A DNA stretch of 64,000 nt from Ornithinimicrobium faecis. GTDB lineage: Bacteria > Actinomycetota > Actinomycetes > Actinomycetales > Dermatophilaceae. Positions 7,749-17,698 of the stretch are shown here, piece by piece (positions within the stretch are counted from its first letter, which is position 1; every line of letters begins with the position of its first letter). The notes below the pieces were generated by a model. It was not told where the DNA came from. It saw only the letters and a list, made by a program, of their open reading frames with translations, and did no database searches. Both the position numbers and the translations under genes were made by a program. Location: assembly GCF_023923225.1 (NCBI RefSeq), contig NZ_CP099489.1, positions 2,046,001-2,110,000 on the forward strand, in the 5' to 3' direction.

Positions 7749-10013
7749 ATGAGTTCGTTGCGCTTCCGTAGCAGTTACCAGGTGGAGCCCCTGGATGGGA
7801 AACGACTGTTCCTGCTCAACGAGGAGCAGGTGATCATCGTCGAGAACCCGGCCACCACCAAGGTTGCTGCCCTGATCGACGGCAGCCGCACCCCGGCCGA
7901 CATCATGCTCGCGCTCAGCCAGGAGATGGCGCCCAACCAGGTCTTCCTGGAGATCGCGAAGCTGCAGAAGGCCGGGCACGTCGTCACGGCACCAGACACG
8001 GGCAACCCGGGCCAGGCCTTCGTCGAGAGCTGGGGCAGGGCCACGGACGGCTTCGCCCAGGCCGCCACCGACTTTGCTGTCGCGGTGCTGGACGAGACGG
8101 GCACCGGGACGGTCGCGGCGATCCAGCAGGCGCTGGATCAGGTCGGGATCAGCGGGCGGCACGCGCAGGGACCGGACGACCTCGGAGACGCAGCGTTCAC
8201 CGTGGTGGTTGTCGAAGACTATCTGGACGACGAGCTGGCTGAACTCAACGCACGCTTGCACGAGGAGAAGCGCAGCTGGATGCTGGCCAAGCCGTTCGGC
8301 CGGACCATCTGGGTGGGGCCGCGCTTCGTGCCGGGCGAGACCGGTTGTTGGGAGTGCCTGGCCGACCGGCTCAGCGCCAACCGACAGGCCGAGCGCTACA
8401 TCGCGACCAAGAAGGGCACCGGCCTGCCGAAGCAGAAGCCGGCCGGCCTCAGCCCGGGTGCTCCAGGCGTCCTCGCCGGCCTGGTCGCGACCGAGGTCTT
8501 TTCCGTTGCGGCTGGCCTCGGGGGCGCCCTCCAGGGGGAGATGCGCACTCTCAACGTGCTCAATCTGAGCAGCTCGACCCACACGCTGGTCAGTCAGCCG
8601 CAGTGCCCGGTGAGCGGTTCCACGGACATCCAACGTCCAACCAACGACGTGAAGTTGATGCCCGAGATCGCCTCCCACCGCGTCGACGGTGGCTATCGCG
8701 TGGTCACTCCCGCCCAGACCTTCGCCCGGTTGGAGCACCACATCAGCCCGCTGCTCGGGGCGGTGTCTCACCTCGAGTCGCTCAACAACGACCGCGAGGG
8801 CATCACCTACTCCTTCGTCGCCGGACACAACTTCGGGATGATGTCGGACAACATGGAGCTGCTGCGCGGCAACATGCGCGGGCAGAGCGGGGGCAAGGGG
8901 CGCACGGAGCTGCAGGCCAAGGTCTCCGGTGTCTGTGAGGCCCTTGAGCGGTTCAGCGGTGTCTGGTCCCCGGACATCCCCGAGGTGCGATCGACCTGGC
9001 AGGACCTGACCCAGCGTGCCCTGCACCCCAAGGACATGCTCCAGTTCTCCGAGGCGCAGTATGCGAGCAGGCACGAGTGGAACGGCCAGCCCCGCAACCG
9101 GCTGCAGCGCATCCCCAGCCCGTTCGACGAGACGCGTGAGATCTCTTTCACCAAGGCGTGGTCGCTGAGCCGCGAGGAGGAGGTCCTGGTCCCCTCCGGC
9201 ATGATCTGGTTCGGTCACCCTGACCTGAAGGATCACGGCTACGCGATCACCGACTCCAACGGTGGCGCGGCAGGCAACACCCTGGATGAGGCCATCCTGC
9301 AGGGACTGTGCGAGGTCTACGAGCGCGATGCCGTCGCCCTCTGGTGGTTCAACCGGGTGGCGCGCCCGGCAGTTGACCTCGACTCCTTCCAGGACGAGTA
9401 CATCGACCGGATGCGGGCCTTCTACGCCACCATGGACCGCGAGATCTGGGTCCTGGACCTGTCCAACGACCTGGCGGTGCCCACCTTCGCGGCGGTGTCC
9501 CGCCGTGATCATGAGGTCGAGGACATCATGGTCGCGTTCGGGGCCCACCCCGACCCCGACATCGCGCTGTTCCGGGCGCTCACCGAGCTCAACCAGTTCC
9601 TGCCCTTCATTGCCGACCGTGACGAGGACGGCAACACGGTCTATGGCGTGGACGACGCGGCCACCCTCGAGTGGTGCAAGAACACGACCGTGGCCAAGGA
9701 CGCCTGGGTCGCTCCGGATCCGGACGCCCCGCTCGTGACCCGGGACCAGCTCCTGCGGCCCATCCCGGAGGCGATGGACGACCTGGTGCGCTATTGCGTG
9801 GACGATCTCGACCGTGCCGGCATCGAGACGGTTGTGGTCAACCAGACGCGGCCAGACATTGAGCTGGCGGTGGCCAAGGTCTTTGCCCCCGGCATGCGCC
9901 ACTTCTGGAAGCGCACCGCCCCGGGCCGGGTCTATGACGTGCCGGTGGCCCTGGGCTGGCTGGACCGGCCCAAGACCGAGGACGAGCTCAACCCCGTGGG
10001 CGTCTTCTTCTAG
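7749..10013 (+). CDS. Fused leader-binding/E1-like and YcaO cyclodehydratase
   Basis: A 754-residue protein of the TOMM fused C/D type. It should bind the precursor leader and use ATP to cyclodehydrate Cys to thiazoline. The N-terminal 80 residues (QVEPLDGKRLFLLNEEQVI) resemble an RRE. Residues 85-300 are the ocin-ThiF-like E1 part with CWEC (200-203) for zinc. The YcaO domain carries VCEALERFSG (395-404) and LDEAILQGLCEVYERDA (512-528), the Glu-rich ATP/Mg sites. Oddities: the second zinc pair reads QCPVSG, with Ser where a Cys is usual, and the C-terminus is NPVGVFF rather than a clear PxPxP. AAGGAG precedes the ATG. Confidence 0.95.
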   Translation: MSSLRFRSSYQVEPLDGKRLFLLNEEQVIIVENPATTKVAALIDGSRTPADIMLALSQEMAPNQVFLEIAKLQKAGHVVTAPDTGNPGQAFVESWGRATDGFAQAATDFAVAVLDETGTGTVAAIQQALDQVGISGRHAQGPDDLGDAAFTVVVVEDYLDDELAELNARLHEEKRSWMLAKPFGRTIWVGPRFVPGETGCWECLADRLSANRQAERYIATKKGTGLPKQKPAGLSPGAPGVLAGLVATEVFSVAAGLGGALQGEMRTLNVLNLSSSTHTLVSQPQCPVSGSTDIQRPTNDVKLMPEIASHRVDGGYRVVTPAQTFARLEHHISPLLGAVSHLESLNNDREGITYSFVAGHNFGMMSDNMELLRGNMRGQSGGKGRTELQAKVSGVCEALERFSGVWSPDIPEVRSTWQDLTQRALHPKDMLQFSEAQYASRHEWNGQPRNRLQRIPSPFDETREISFTKAWSLSREEEVLVPSGMIWFGHPDLKDHGYAITDSNGGAAGNTLDEAILQGLCEVYERDAVALWWFNRVARPAVDLDSFQDEYIDRMRAFYATMDREIWVLDLSNDLAVPTFAAVSRRDHEVEDIMVAFGAHPDPDIALFRALTELNQFLPFIADRDEDGNTVYGVDDAATLEWCKNTTVAKDAWVAPDPDAPLVTRDQLLRPIPEAMDDLVRYCVDDLDRAGIETVVVNQTRPDIELAVAKVFAPGMRHFWKRTAPGRVYDVPVALGWLDRPKTEDELNPVGVFF

Positions 10014-10046
10014 GCACCGACCAGTCGACGAGGGAGGACGACGAGC

Positions 10047-11510
10047 GTGAGCACCACGACGAGCACCACGACGAGCACCACGACGAGCGCTGTGCACGGC
10101 ACCGACAACGGCACTGCTCCGTATGCCGCGACTCGGCACCTCCTGGCCGTGCGCCAGAGTTGTCGGCTGGCAGTGGGTCAGGACCCGGGGACGCTGAGCG
10201 TCACGACGCCGTTGTGGGCCCAGCCGATCCGCCTGGGCGACCCGGCTGTGATCGATGCCGTGCAGTCCCTGCAGGCTGGGCCACGTGAACTCTCCGAGTT
10301 GATGCTGGAGGTGACTCGGGGCGCCGGGGGCATGACGCGGGCCGGACTGCTGCAGGCGGTGATCGGCAAGTTGCAGCAGGTGGGGGTGCTCGATCACGTG
10401 CTCCTCGACCCTGACGGCGTCGAGTTGGCCCGCCTGACTGGAAAGGGCCCGCTGCCAGTCACCCTCGCCCGCACCGCTCCGGAGACCGGTCGGCTGAGTC
10501 CGCTGGCCGTGATCACCGTCGAGGGCGGCCGGGCCACGATCCAGTCCGGTCTCAGTCACCTACAGGTCGCCCTGGACCCGGGCGTGCTCGCCGTGCTGGT
10601 CGGTGGGGGACTGCTGGACCAGTCCGCATACGGCTCGGCAGTGGCAAGGTTCCTGGAGTCCGCCGCTCTGTGGGAGGTCGAGCCCGCCACCGACCGCGAG
10701 CACCGGCAGTGGAGCGCGGCCGAGTTGTGGGTGCACCGGCTCTCGCACGAGTCCGGCTCCTCCGACGCCTACGGCGGCACCTATCACCTGGGCGAGGACT
10801 TCGAGCCGCTGGACTACGTGCGTGAGGCAGCTGAGCACAGCCTGGAGTTGCCGACCCCGGACCTGACCGCCCTCCGGTCCAGCGACCTGCCGCTGGCCGA
10901 CGTCGTGGAACGGCGCCGATCCATCCGGGACTTCACGACAGAGCACCCGAGCCTGGCCGAGCTGGGCGAGCTGCTGTTCCGCACCTGCCGGTCCCGCGGC
11001 ATCTTCCGGGAGCCGGAGCGTGGGGTGGATGTCGTCGACCGGCCCTACCCCTCCGGTGGGTCCATGCACGAGTTGGACGTCTATGTCGTGGCCCCGGGCA
11101 GCCCGCACCTGGAGCGCGGCCTGTGGCGCTATGCCCCCGACCGGCACGCCCTGGACCTGGTCACCGACGAGGAGGCGCAGGTGGCCGTCCTGGTCAACGA
11201 CCTGCAGCAGGCCGCGACACTCGATCAGCCCGCGCCCTTCGGCCTGTTGATCACCGCACGCTTCGGTCGGCTGATGTGGAAATACCAAACCATGGCCTAC
11301 GCCCTGATCCTCAAGCACGTGGGCGTGCTCTATCAGACGTTCTATCTCAATGCGACGGCGATGGGCCTGGGGGTCTGCGGTCTGGGTGGCGCAGCCACCT
11401 CACACTTTGCGACGACCACCGGCATCTCGCCGCTGGCCGAGGGTGTCGTCGGCGGTCTCGTCGCCGGTCATCCCGGATCCGTCCCCGAGAGTCCCTGGAG
11501 CACCTCATGA
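10047..11510 (+). CDS. SagB-like FMN-dependent azoline dehydrogenase
   Basis: A 487-residue protein that should oxidise thiazolines to thiazoles with FMN. Nitroreductase-fold signatures are ERRRSIRDF (about 288-296), PSGGSMHELDVYV (335-347), and WKYQTMAYALILKHVG followed by ATAMGLGVCGLGG. The first 230 residues form the extra N-terminal part seen in long SagB proteins. The GTG start follows GGGAGG. The first 15 residues (a Ser/Thr run) come from a tandem 12-bp repeat and look like a recent expansion. It overlaps the adaptor gene by ATGA. Confidence 0.92.
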   Translation: MSTTTSTTTSTTTSAVHGTDNGTAPYAATRHLLAVRQSCRLAVGQDPGTLSVTTPLWAQPIRLGDPAVIDAVQSLQAGPRELSELMLEVTRGAGGMTRAGLLQAVIGKLQQVGVLDHVLLDPDGVELARLTGKGPLPVTLARTAPETGRLSPLAVITVEGGRATIQSGLSHLQVALDPGVLAVLVGGGLLDQSAYGSAVARFLESAALWEVEPATDREHRQWSAAELWVHRLSHESGSSDAYGGTYHLGEDFEPLDYVREAAEHSLELPTPDLTALRSSDLPLADVVERRRSIRDFTTEHPSLAELGELLFRTCRSRGIFREPERGVDVVDRPYPSGGSMHELDVYVVAPGSPHLERGLWRYAPDRHALDLVTDEEAQVAVLVNDLQQAATLDQPAPFGLLITARFGRLMWKYQTMAYALILKHVGVLYQTFYLNATAMGLGVCGLGGAATSHFATTTGISPLAEGVVGGLVAGHPGSVPESPWSTS

Positions 11511-12343
11511 AATTCCGTTTCAAGGCGCTGGATCGGCGCCGGCAGCCAGACCAGCTGGACTCCCCGATGCTCCTGGCCAGCTCGCGCGGTTGGGTCGCGG
11601 TCTTCGTCGTCCTGATCACCACCGTCTTCGTCCTGATCTGGGCGATCCTGGGCAGCATCCCGCAGACGACCACCGTGTCGGGGGCCCTGGCCTATCCCGG
11701 TGGCGTCGTCTCCGTCCAGGCGCCGGTCGGTGGGACGTTGCAGGTCGTCGATGCTCAGCCGGAGCAGGATGTCAAGGCCGGGACAACGGTGGCCACCATC
11801 AAGGCCAACAACGGCAAGCAGGTCCCCGTGACCGTGCCCGCGGACGGCCGCGTCGTCTCGCTGCAGAGCCAGGTCGGACAGCTCGTCTCCCCGGGTGCCC
11901 CACTCCTGCAGTTGGAGCAGGTGGGCGCGGATCAGCAGGGCCTGCAGGTGCAGCTCCTGGTGGACGCCCAACAGATCCCGTTCATCCGGGAGGGGCAGAC
12001 CGTCACCGTCGCCGTGCCGGGTGTGAGCCCGCGCTCCTTCGGACGGCTGCAGGGCACGGTCGCTGAGGTCGGAGCCTTCCCCCTGTCCGGGGCGCAGCTG
12101 TCCTCAATCAGTGGCAGCCAGGCGAGCCCGGCCTCCGTGGCCGGTGCCGACCAGGCCGGTGGGGGAGACCTGATCGGGCCGCACCTCGTCGTCGTCCAGT
12201 TGGAGCAGGATCTGCAGAACCCGTCCGGCTATGTCTGGACCAGCCAGACCGGGCCTCCCATCACCCTCAACTCGCGCACCCCCGTCGAGGGCGAGATCGA
12301 GCTGGGATCCATCTCACCGATCAGCATGCTGATCGGGGGCTGA
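11507..12343 (+). CDS. NHLM-type secretion adaptor (HlyD family)
   Basis: A 278-residue membrane-fusion protein with one transmembrane segment near residues 27-50 (WVAVFVVLITTVFVLIWAIL), then a biotinyl-lipoyl-like hairpin domain (VSVQAPVGGTLQVV and VPADGRVVSLQ) and a beta-barrel region. The size and order match the secretion protein that accompanies the paired NHLM ABC transporters. The ATG overlaps the dehydrogenase stop. It should link the two inner-membrane ABC proteins that follow. Confidence 0.92.
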   Translation: MKFRFKALDRRRQPDQLDSPMLLASSRGWVAVFVVLITTVFVLIWAILGSIPQTTTVSGALAYPGGVVSVQAPVGGTLQVVDAQPEQDVKAGTTVATIKANNGKQVPVTVPADGRVVSLQSQVGQLVSPGAPLLQLEQVGADQQGLQVQLLVDAQQIPFIREGQTVTVAVPGVSPRSFGRLQGTVAEVGAFPLSGAQLSSISGSQASPASVAGADQAGGGDLIGPHLVVVQLEQDLQNPSGYVWTSQTGPPITLNSRTPVEGEIELGSISPISMLIGG

Positions 12344-12348
12344 GCACC

Positions 12349-14583
12349 GTGGCCAACGCCAAGACTCAGCGCAAGCCGCGGATCGAGCAGCAGGTCGAGG
12401 GGCTGGCCAAGCGCCGCAGCGCCGTGCGCAAGACCCCCACGGTCATCCAGATGGAGGCCGTGGAGTGCGGGGCCGCGAGCCTGTCGATCATCCTGGGTCA
12501 CTATGGGCGGTTCGTGCCCCTCGAGGAGCTCCGGATCGCGTGTGGCACCTCGCGCGATGGTGCCTCGGCCAAGAACGTCATCGACGCTGCCCAGAGTTAT
12601 GGCCTGGTTGGCAAGGGCCAGCGCATGGAGATCGGCCCGCTGATGGAGATGGAGCGCCCGGTCATCATCTTCTGGGCCTTCCAGCACTTCATGGTCGTCA
12701 ACGGTTTTGAGAAGCGCCGCAACGGCACGGTGGTGCTGCTCAACGACCCCGCGACGGGGCCGCGCCGGATGAGTCTGGCGGAGTTTGACGAGGGTTTCAC
12801 CGGCATCGTTCTGGACCTGCAGCCCTCCGAGGAGTTTGAGCCCAGCGGTCAGCCCGCCCGGATCCTCGGGCTGCTGCAGGAGCGGATGACCCGCAGCGGC
12901 AGGGGACTGCCGCTGGCGCTGCTGGCCAGCGTGGTGCTGGTCATCCCCGGCGTGGTTGTGCCCATCTTCACCCAGATCTATCTCGACCAGGTCTATGGCA
13001 ACCCCGGGCTCGGGCCGGTCCTGCCCCTCATCCTGGGCCTCGTCCTGTGCGCCACGGCCACGCTGATCCTCACCCGGGTGCAGACCTCCTCACTGCGTCT
13101 GGTGGAGGCGCGCACGGCCCTGGTCTCGACCGGGCGCTTCATGTATCAGTTGCTGCGCCTTCCCATCGCCTTCTTCATGCAGCGCAGGGCCGGTGAGCTC
13201 GGCCGCCGGATCACCAGCAACATTCAGGTCTCGCAGACCGTGACGCGTGACCTCGTCGTCACGATGGTCAACCTGTTGCTGATCGTGGTCTATGGCGCCG
13301 TGCTGATGTGGCAGGACCTCGTGCTGGGGGCGCTCGCCATCGGCGTCGCGCTGATCAACCTGATCGTGCTGCGTGCCGTGATGCGGCGCCGGGTGGACAA
13401 CTCGACCGCCCTCGAGGCCGAGGAGGGACGCCTGGCGGTGACCACGCTGCATACGATCTCCTCGATCGAGACGGTCAAGGCGTCCGGCACGGAGCACGCC
13501 TCCTTTGTGCGGTGGTCGGGCTTTCTGGCCCGCACCATCACCGAGTCGCAGAAACTGGGACAACCCACGGCGCTGCTGACGGTGGTCCCACCCCTGTTGG
13601 CCACCGTGAACTCCGGTCTGGTGATGCTCGTGGGTGGACTGCGGGTCGCCGACGGGGCGATCAGCGTCGGCCTGCTCTTTGCCTTCCAGGCCCTGCTGAC
13701 CTCCTTCACTCGGCCGCTGACCCAGCTGACCAACCAGGCGGGCCAGCTGCAGGAGATGAGCGCCCAGCTGCACCGCCTGCGGGACGCCGAGCAGTATGTG
13801 CCCGACCCTGCCTTCAGCTCGGGTGCAGGCCGAAGCGGGCGGCTGGCCGGCACCCTGCGCTTCGACAGTGTCGACTACTCCTTTGGGCCGTTGCTTGACC
13901 CGCACATCGTCGACCTGCGACTGCGGCTGGAGCCAGGGCGCCGCGTGGCTCTCGTCGGAGCCTCGGGCAGTGGCAAGTCGACCATCGGACGACTGGCAGC
14001 CGGGCTGGTGGAACCCACGGGTGGGCAGATCCTGTTTGACGAGCGTCCGCGCCACGAGTGGTCCCGCCAGTCGATCGCCGCGTCGGTCTCCTATGTCGAC
14101 CAGAACACCGTGTTGTTCGAGGGCAGCGTGCGGGACAACATCTGTTTCTGGGACACCGACATCCCCGATGAGCAGGTCGTGCGAGCCCTCAAGGACGCCG
14201 AGGTCTTTGACGACGTCTCGCGACGCGCCGGTGGCATGAACTCCCAGGTCGCCGAGGGCGGCAAGAACTTCTCCGGCGGGCAGCAGCAGCGCCTGGAGCT
14301 GGCCCGCGCCCTGGTCACCGACCCCAACGTCCTCATCCTCGACGAGGCGACCTCCGCGCTGGACACGCTCACCGAGCAGGCCGTGATGGACCACCTGCGA
14401 CGCCGTGGCTGCGCGCTCCTGCTGATCGCCCACCGACTCTCCACGGTCCGCGACGCCGACGAGATCCTGGTCCTCGACGACGGCAAGGTAGTTGAGTCCG
14501 GTCGGCACGCCGACCTGATGGCCCGCGACGGGCTGTATGCGGAACTGGTGCGATCTGAGTCCCAGCGGAAGGAAACACCATGA
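12349..14583 (+). CDS. NHLM peptidase-containing ABC transporter
   Basis: A 744-residue cleaving exporter. An N-terminal C39 peptidase has catalytic Cys40 in QMEAVECGAASL, His113 in FQHFMVVNG and Asp133 in LLNDPATG. Six membrane helices lie at about 180-450. The ATPase has GASGSGKST, FSGGQQQRLE and VLILDEATSALD. C39 enzymes cut after double glycines, which all five precursors carry just before the Cys core. GTG start, 5 bp after the adaptor stop; the end overlaps the next gene by ATGA. Confidence 0.95.
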   Translation: MANAKTQRKPRIEQQVEGLAKRRSAVRKTPTVIQMEAVECGAASLSIILGHYGRFVPLEELRIACGTSRDGASAKNVIDAAQSYGLVGKGQRMEIGPLMEMERPVIIFWAFQHFMVVNGFEKRRNGTVVLLNDPATGPRRMSLAEFDEGFTGIVLDLQPSEEFEPSGQPARILGLLQERMTRSGRGLPLALLASVVLVIPGVVVPIFTQIYLDQVYGNPGLGPVLPLILGLVLCATATLILTRVQTSSLRLVEARTALVSTGRFMYQLLRLPIAFFMQRRAGELGRRITSNIQVSQTVTRDLVVTMVNLLLIVVYGAVLMWQDLVLGALAIGVALINLIVLRAVMRRRVDNSTALEAEEGRLAVTTLHTISSIETVKASGTEHASFVRWSGFLARTITESQKLGQPTALLTVVPPLLATVNSGLVMLVGGLRVADGAISVGLLFAFQALLTSFTRPLTQLTNQAGQLQEMSAQLHRLRDAEQYVPDPAFSSGAGRSGRLAGTLRFDSVDYSFGPLLDPHIVDLRLRLEPGRRVALVGASGSGKSTIGRLAAGLVEPTGGQILFDERPRHEWSRQSIAASVSYVDQNTVLFEGSVRDNICFWDTDIPDEQVVRALKDAEVFDDVSRRAGGMNSQVAEGGKNFSGGQQQRLELARALVTDPNVLILDEATSALDTLTEQAVMDHLRRRGCALLLIAHRLSTVRDADEILVLDDGKVVESGRHADLMARDGLYAELVRSESQRKETP

Positions 14584-17510
14584 GCACCGCGGATGAGCGG
14601 GGGCGCGACCTGTCGGCTCTCCTTGGTGAGGCCACCGAGGTGGCCTGGTCGGAGCAGGACGTGCTGCTGGCGACCTCTCCGGAGGAGTGGCTGATCGTGG
14701 AGTCCGGCCAGGTGGACCTGTTCCTGGTGACCATCAAGGACGGCACGACCCACGGGCCCTGGCGCTCGCTGTGCCGGCTGGGCGCCGGGGGCGTCGTCGC
14801 CGGACCGGTGGCCGGCCCCCGGCACCGAATCCTGCTGCGGCGGGTTGAGGACGCCACGGTCCAGTCGGTGGTGCTGCCGTCGCTGCGCACAGCCGTGCGC
14901 GCCGAGCTGGCTGAGCATGACGACTCGAGCCCGGCGCTGGAGGCGCTTGCATCGGGGGTGGAGTCCACCGTCCGGGCCATCGCCCACGGCCTGCGGTCAG
15001 GGCCACCACCCCGCGACTTCGTGGCCCTGTCGTCGGGGAGCCGACTGGAGCTGCAGGCAGGCGACATGGCGCGATCGGTTGAGGGACTCCTGTGGGTTGA
15101 TGTCACCGACGGGCACGTGCAGGTCAATGGGCAGCTCGAGCAGAGCCACCGCACGGGCGATGTGTTGTGCCTGACCCGCCAGGACTGGCTGACCATGCGT
15201 GGGGTCACCCGACTGAGCACCGCCGACACGCACGAGATCATCGCCAACGACCAGGTGTGGCGACGTCTGGTGACGCACTACACCCGCTTCCTCTACGCCA
15301 TCGACAGGTCGGCAGAGCACGAGGAGCGGGCCGCATTGGAGCGTCTCGAGCGGATCAGCGATCGGGACGCGCAGGTGCTCGACACGGTGCGTGCCGAGAA
15401 CGACCGGCTGATGCAGACCGAGGCCAATGCCGACCCGGTGGCCGGGCACGGCGTGGTCGCCGGCCACGTCTCAGCGGTCCAGCGGGTGCTGCGGGTGCTG
15501 CATGCCCCGACCGATGTGCCCCCCGAGGTTGTGCACCGGCGTGACATCACCGACTTCGACGACCTGGGCTCGGGTGGTTGGGTGCGGACCAGGCCGCTGA
15601 AGCTGGAAGGCCAGTGGTGGACCGAGCAGATGGGCCCGTTGGTGGGCTACTGGGGCCTGGACCACCTGCCGGCGGCCTTCGTGCCCTATGAGGGTGGCTA
15701 TCTGGTCGAGGCCTCCTGGTTGGACACGCCCGTGCGGGTCACCCGGGAGAACAAGCACCAGGCGGGCAAGGCGGCGTGGGTGGTCTATCCGCGGCTGCCC
15801 GCTGATGTCAGCACCGTCAAGGGGCTGCTCCGGCACGGCCTGAGCGGGTTGCGCTCGGAGTTCTGGCTGTTCGGGACGATGGCGACGCTCGTCGGCCTCC
15901 TCGGGCTGCTGACTCCCATCCTCAACGGTCAGGTCCTGGGCTCCTTCGTGGCCTCAGCAAACCGCTCGATGATCATTCAGGGCGGTCTGGCCGTGATCGC
16001 CAGCGCACTGGTCGCCGGCGCCTTCTCGATCGTGCAGAACCTCGCCATCCTGCGGATCCAGGGCTCCATGACGGCCAAGACGCAGACGGGTGTCTGGAGC
16101 CGGCTGATGGACCTGCCGGTGACCTTCTTCCACAAATACTCCTCGGGACGACTCGGCACGATTGTGCTCAGCGTCAAGGCAGCCGAGGAGGTCCTGTCCG
16201 GCGTGGTGGTGGCGGCGGCGCTGGGGCTGATCGTGGCCTCGGCCAACTTGTTGCTCATCTTCTACTACAGCCTGCAGTTGGCCCTGGTCGGCGTCGGACT
16301 GGTGGTCGTCGCCCTCGCGGTCTGCTGGCTGGCGGGGCGCCGCCTCATGGCCGTGGAGGAGGAGCGCTACGAAGCGGACCAGCAACTGTCCGCGATGAGT
16401 TATGAGACCCTCTCGGCGATCAGCAAGATCCGTGGTGCCGCCGCCGAGGAGCGGGCCTTCCTGCGCTGGTCGGTGCAACAGCGCGCCGTGCAGGCCAAGC
16501 AGTTGGAGAGCCGCCGCATCCAGGATGTCGTCACGGTCTTCAACGGCATGTATCCCGTGCTCGCACTCGCGGCGGTCTTCACCACCGCCAACATGCTGTC
16601 CACGGCCGTTCCGCTGCCGGCGCTGCTCTCGTTTATGACAGCCTTCACCCTGCTCCTCAACGCCCTGCTGCAGTTCACCGGCAGCGTCCTGACGGCGGCG
16701 GCCATGGTGCCGATGATGGGCTCGCTGCGCCCGATCCTGGAGGCCGAGACCGAGACCGGTCTGCGCAAGGCGCATCCGGGTGACCTCAATGGCCAGGTGA
16801 CCCTGCGGCAGGTCTCGTTCCGCTATGGCGCGGATGGCCCGCTCGTGTTGGAGGACGTCAACCTCGACATCCGACCCGGCGAGTTCGTCGCGATCGTCGG
16901 GGCGTCGGGCAGTGGCAAGTCCACGATCATCCGCCTGTTGCTCGGCTTTGAGCGCCCCCACAGCGGCAGCATCCTGTTTGACGGTCAGGACCTCGGCGAG
17001 CTCGATCTGGCCGCCGTGCGCCGGCAGTGCGGCGTGGTGCTGCAGTCCGGTGCCCTGATGCCCGGGGACATCCGGGACAACATCGCTGGCGGTGGCCGCT
17101 ACACCGAGGACGACATCTGGGAGGCCGCCGAGATGGCCGGTCTGGCCGACGTCATCAAGGAGATGCCGATGGGGCTGAGCACGGTGGTCAACGAGACCTC
17201 CCACGGCCTGTCCGGCGGCCAGATCCAGCGGCTGATGATCGCGCGCGCCCTGGTCAACCGGCCTCGCATCGTGATCTTCGACGAGGCCACCAGCGCGCTG
17301 GACAACCCGACCCAGCAGATCGTCGCCGAGGCGACGCACCAGTTGAACGCCACCCGCCTGGTCGTGGCCCACCGCCTGTCCACGGTCCGGGACGCTGACC
17401 GCATCTTTGTGATGGAGGACGGCAAGGTGGTGCAGGAGGGCACCTACGAGGAGTTGATGGAGACCGAGGAGGGGGTCTTCGCCGGCCTGGCCCGGAGGCA
17501 GGCCTCCTAG
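14580..17510 (+). CDS. NHLM ABC transporter, second subunit without peptidase
   Basis: A 976-residue ABC exporter half. About 400 N-terminal residues form a soluble domain with a cNMP-like beta-roll pattern in place of C39; the membrane domain is at about 410-700; the ATPase has GASGSGKST, LSGGQIQRLM and IVIFDEATSALD. The length and lack of a peptidase match the partner subunit of NHLM systems, so a heterodimer with the preceding protein is expected. It is the last gene of the plus-strand operon; an inverted repeat lies 14 bp downstream. Confidence 0.94.
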   Translation: MSTADERGRDLSALLGEATEVAWSEQDVLLATSPEEWLIVESGQVDLFLVTIKDGTTHGPWRSLCRLGAGGVVAGPVAGPRHRILLRRVEDATVQSVVLPSLRTAVRAELAEHDDSSPALEALASGVESTVRAIAHGLRSGPPPRDFVALSSGSRLELQAGDMARSVEGLLWVDVTDGHVQVNGQLEQSHRTGDVLCLTRQDWLTMRGVTRLSTADTHEIIANDQVWRRLVTHYTRFLYAIDRSAEHEERAALERLERISDRDAQVLDTVRAENDRLMQTEANADPVAGHGVVAGHVSAVQRVLRVLHAPTDVPPEVVHRRDITDFDDLGSGGWVRTRPLKLEGQWWTEQMGPLVGYWGLDHLPAAFVPYEGGYLVEASWLDTPVRVTRENKHQAGKAAWVVYPRLPADVSTVKGLLRHGLSGLRSEFWLFGTMATLVGLLGLLTPILNGQVLGSFVASANRSMIIQGGLAVIASALVAGAFSIVQNLAILRIQGSMTAKTQTGVWSRLMDLPVTFFHKYSSGRLGTIVLSVKAAEEVLSGVVVAAALGLIVASANLLLIFYYSLQLALVGVGLVVVALAVCWLAGRRLMAVEEERYEADQQLSAMSYETLSAISKIRGAAAEERAFLRWSVQQRAVQAKQLESRRIQDVVTVFNGMYPVLALAAVFTTANMLSTAVPLPALLSFMTAFTLLLNALLQFTGSVLTAAAMVPMMGSLRPILEAETETGLRKAHPGDLNGQVTLRQVSFRYGADGPLVLEDVNLDIRPGEFVAIVGASGSGKSTIIRLLLGFERPHSGSILFDGQDLGELDLAAVRRQCGVVLQSGALMPGDIRDNIAGGGRYTEDDIWEAAEMAGLADVIKEMPMGLSTVVNETSHGLSGGQIQRLMIARALVNRPRIVIFDEATSALDNPTQQIVAEATHQLNATRLVVAHRLSTVRDADRIFVMEDGKVVQEGTYEELMETEEGVFAGLARRQAS

Positions 17511-17524
17511 CGCACCGTGACCAC

Positions 17525-17581
17525 GCCAGCCGTATGCCGACGGGCACCTGCCTCGGGGGTGACTGTCGGCATACGGCTGGC
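17525..17581 (+). terminator. Inverted repeat after the NHLM operon
   Basis: Two perfect 17-base arms, GCCAGCCGTATGCCGAC at 17525-17541 and its complement at 17565-17581, are separated by 23 bases. No T tract follows, so this is either a strong GC hairpin terminator or another structural element. It marks the right edge of the peptide cluster and includes the GTATGCCG octamer that is frequent in this window. Confidence 0.6.
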
Positions 17582-17698
17582 CTGGGGCAGTCCGTCGCGC
17601 GCAGGTGCGGTTGAGCCAGACCCGTGCGTTGCGTAGCGTGAGGCCGCCCCGCGCCCGCGCTGGTGGGATCGCGACCGCTGACCTGCAGGGAGATGCTC

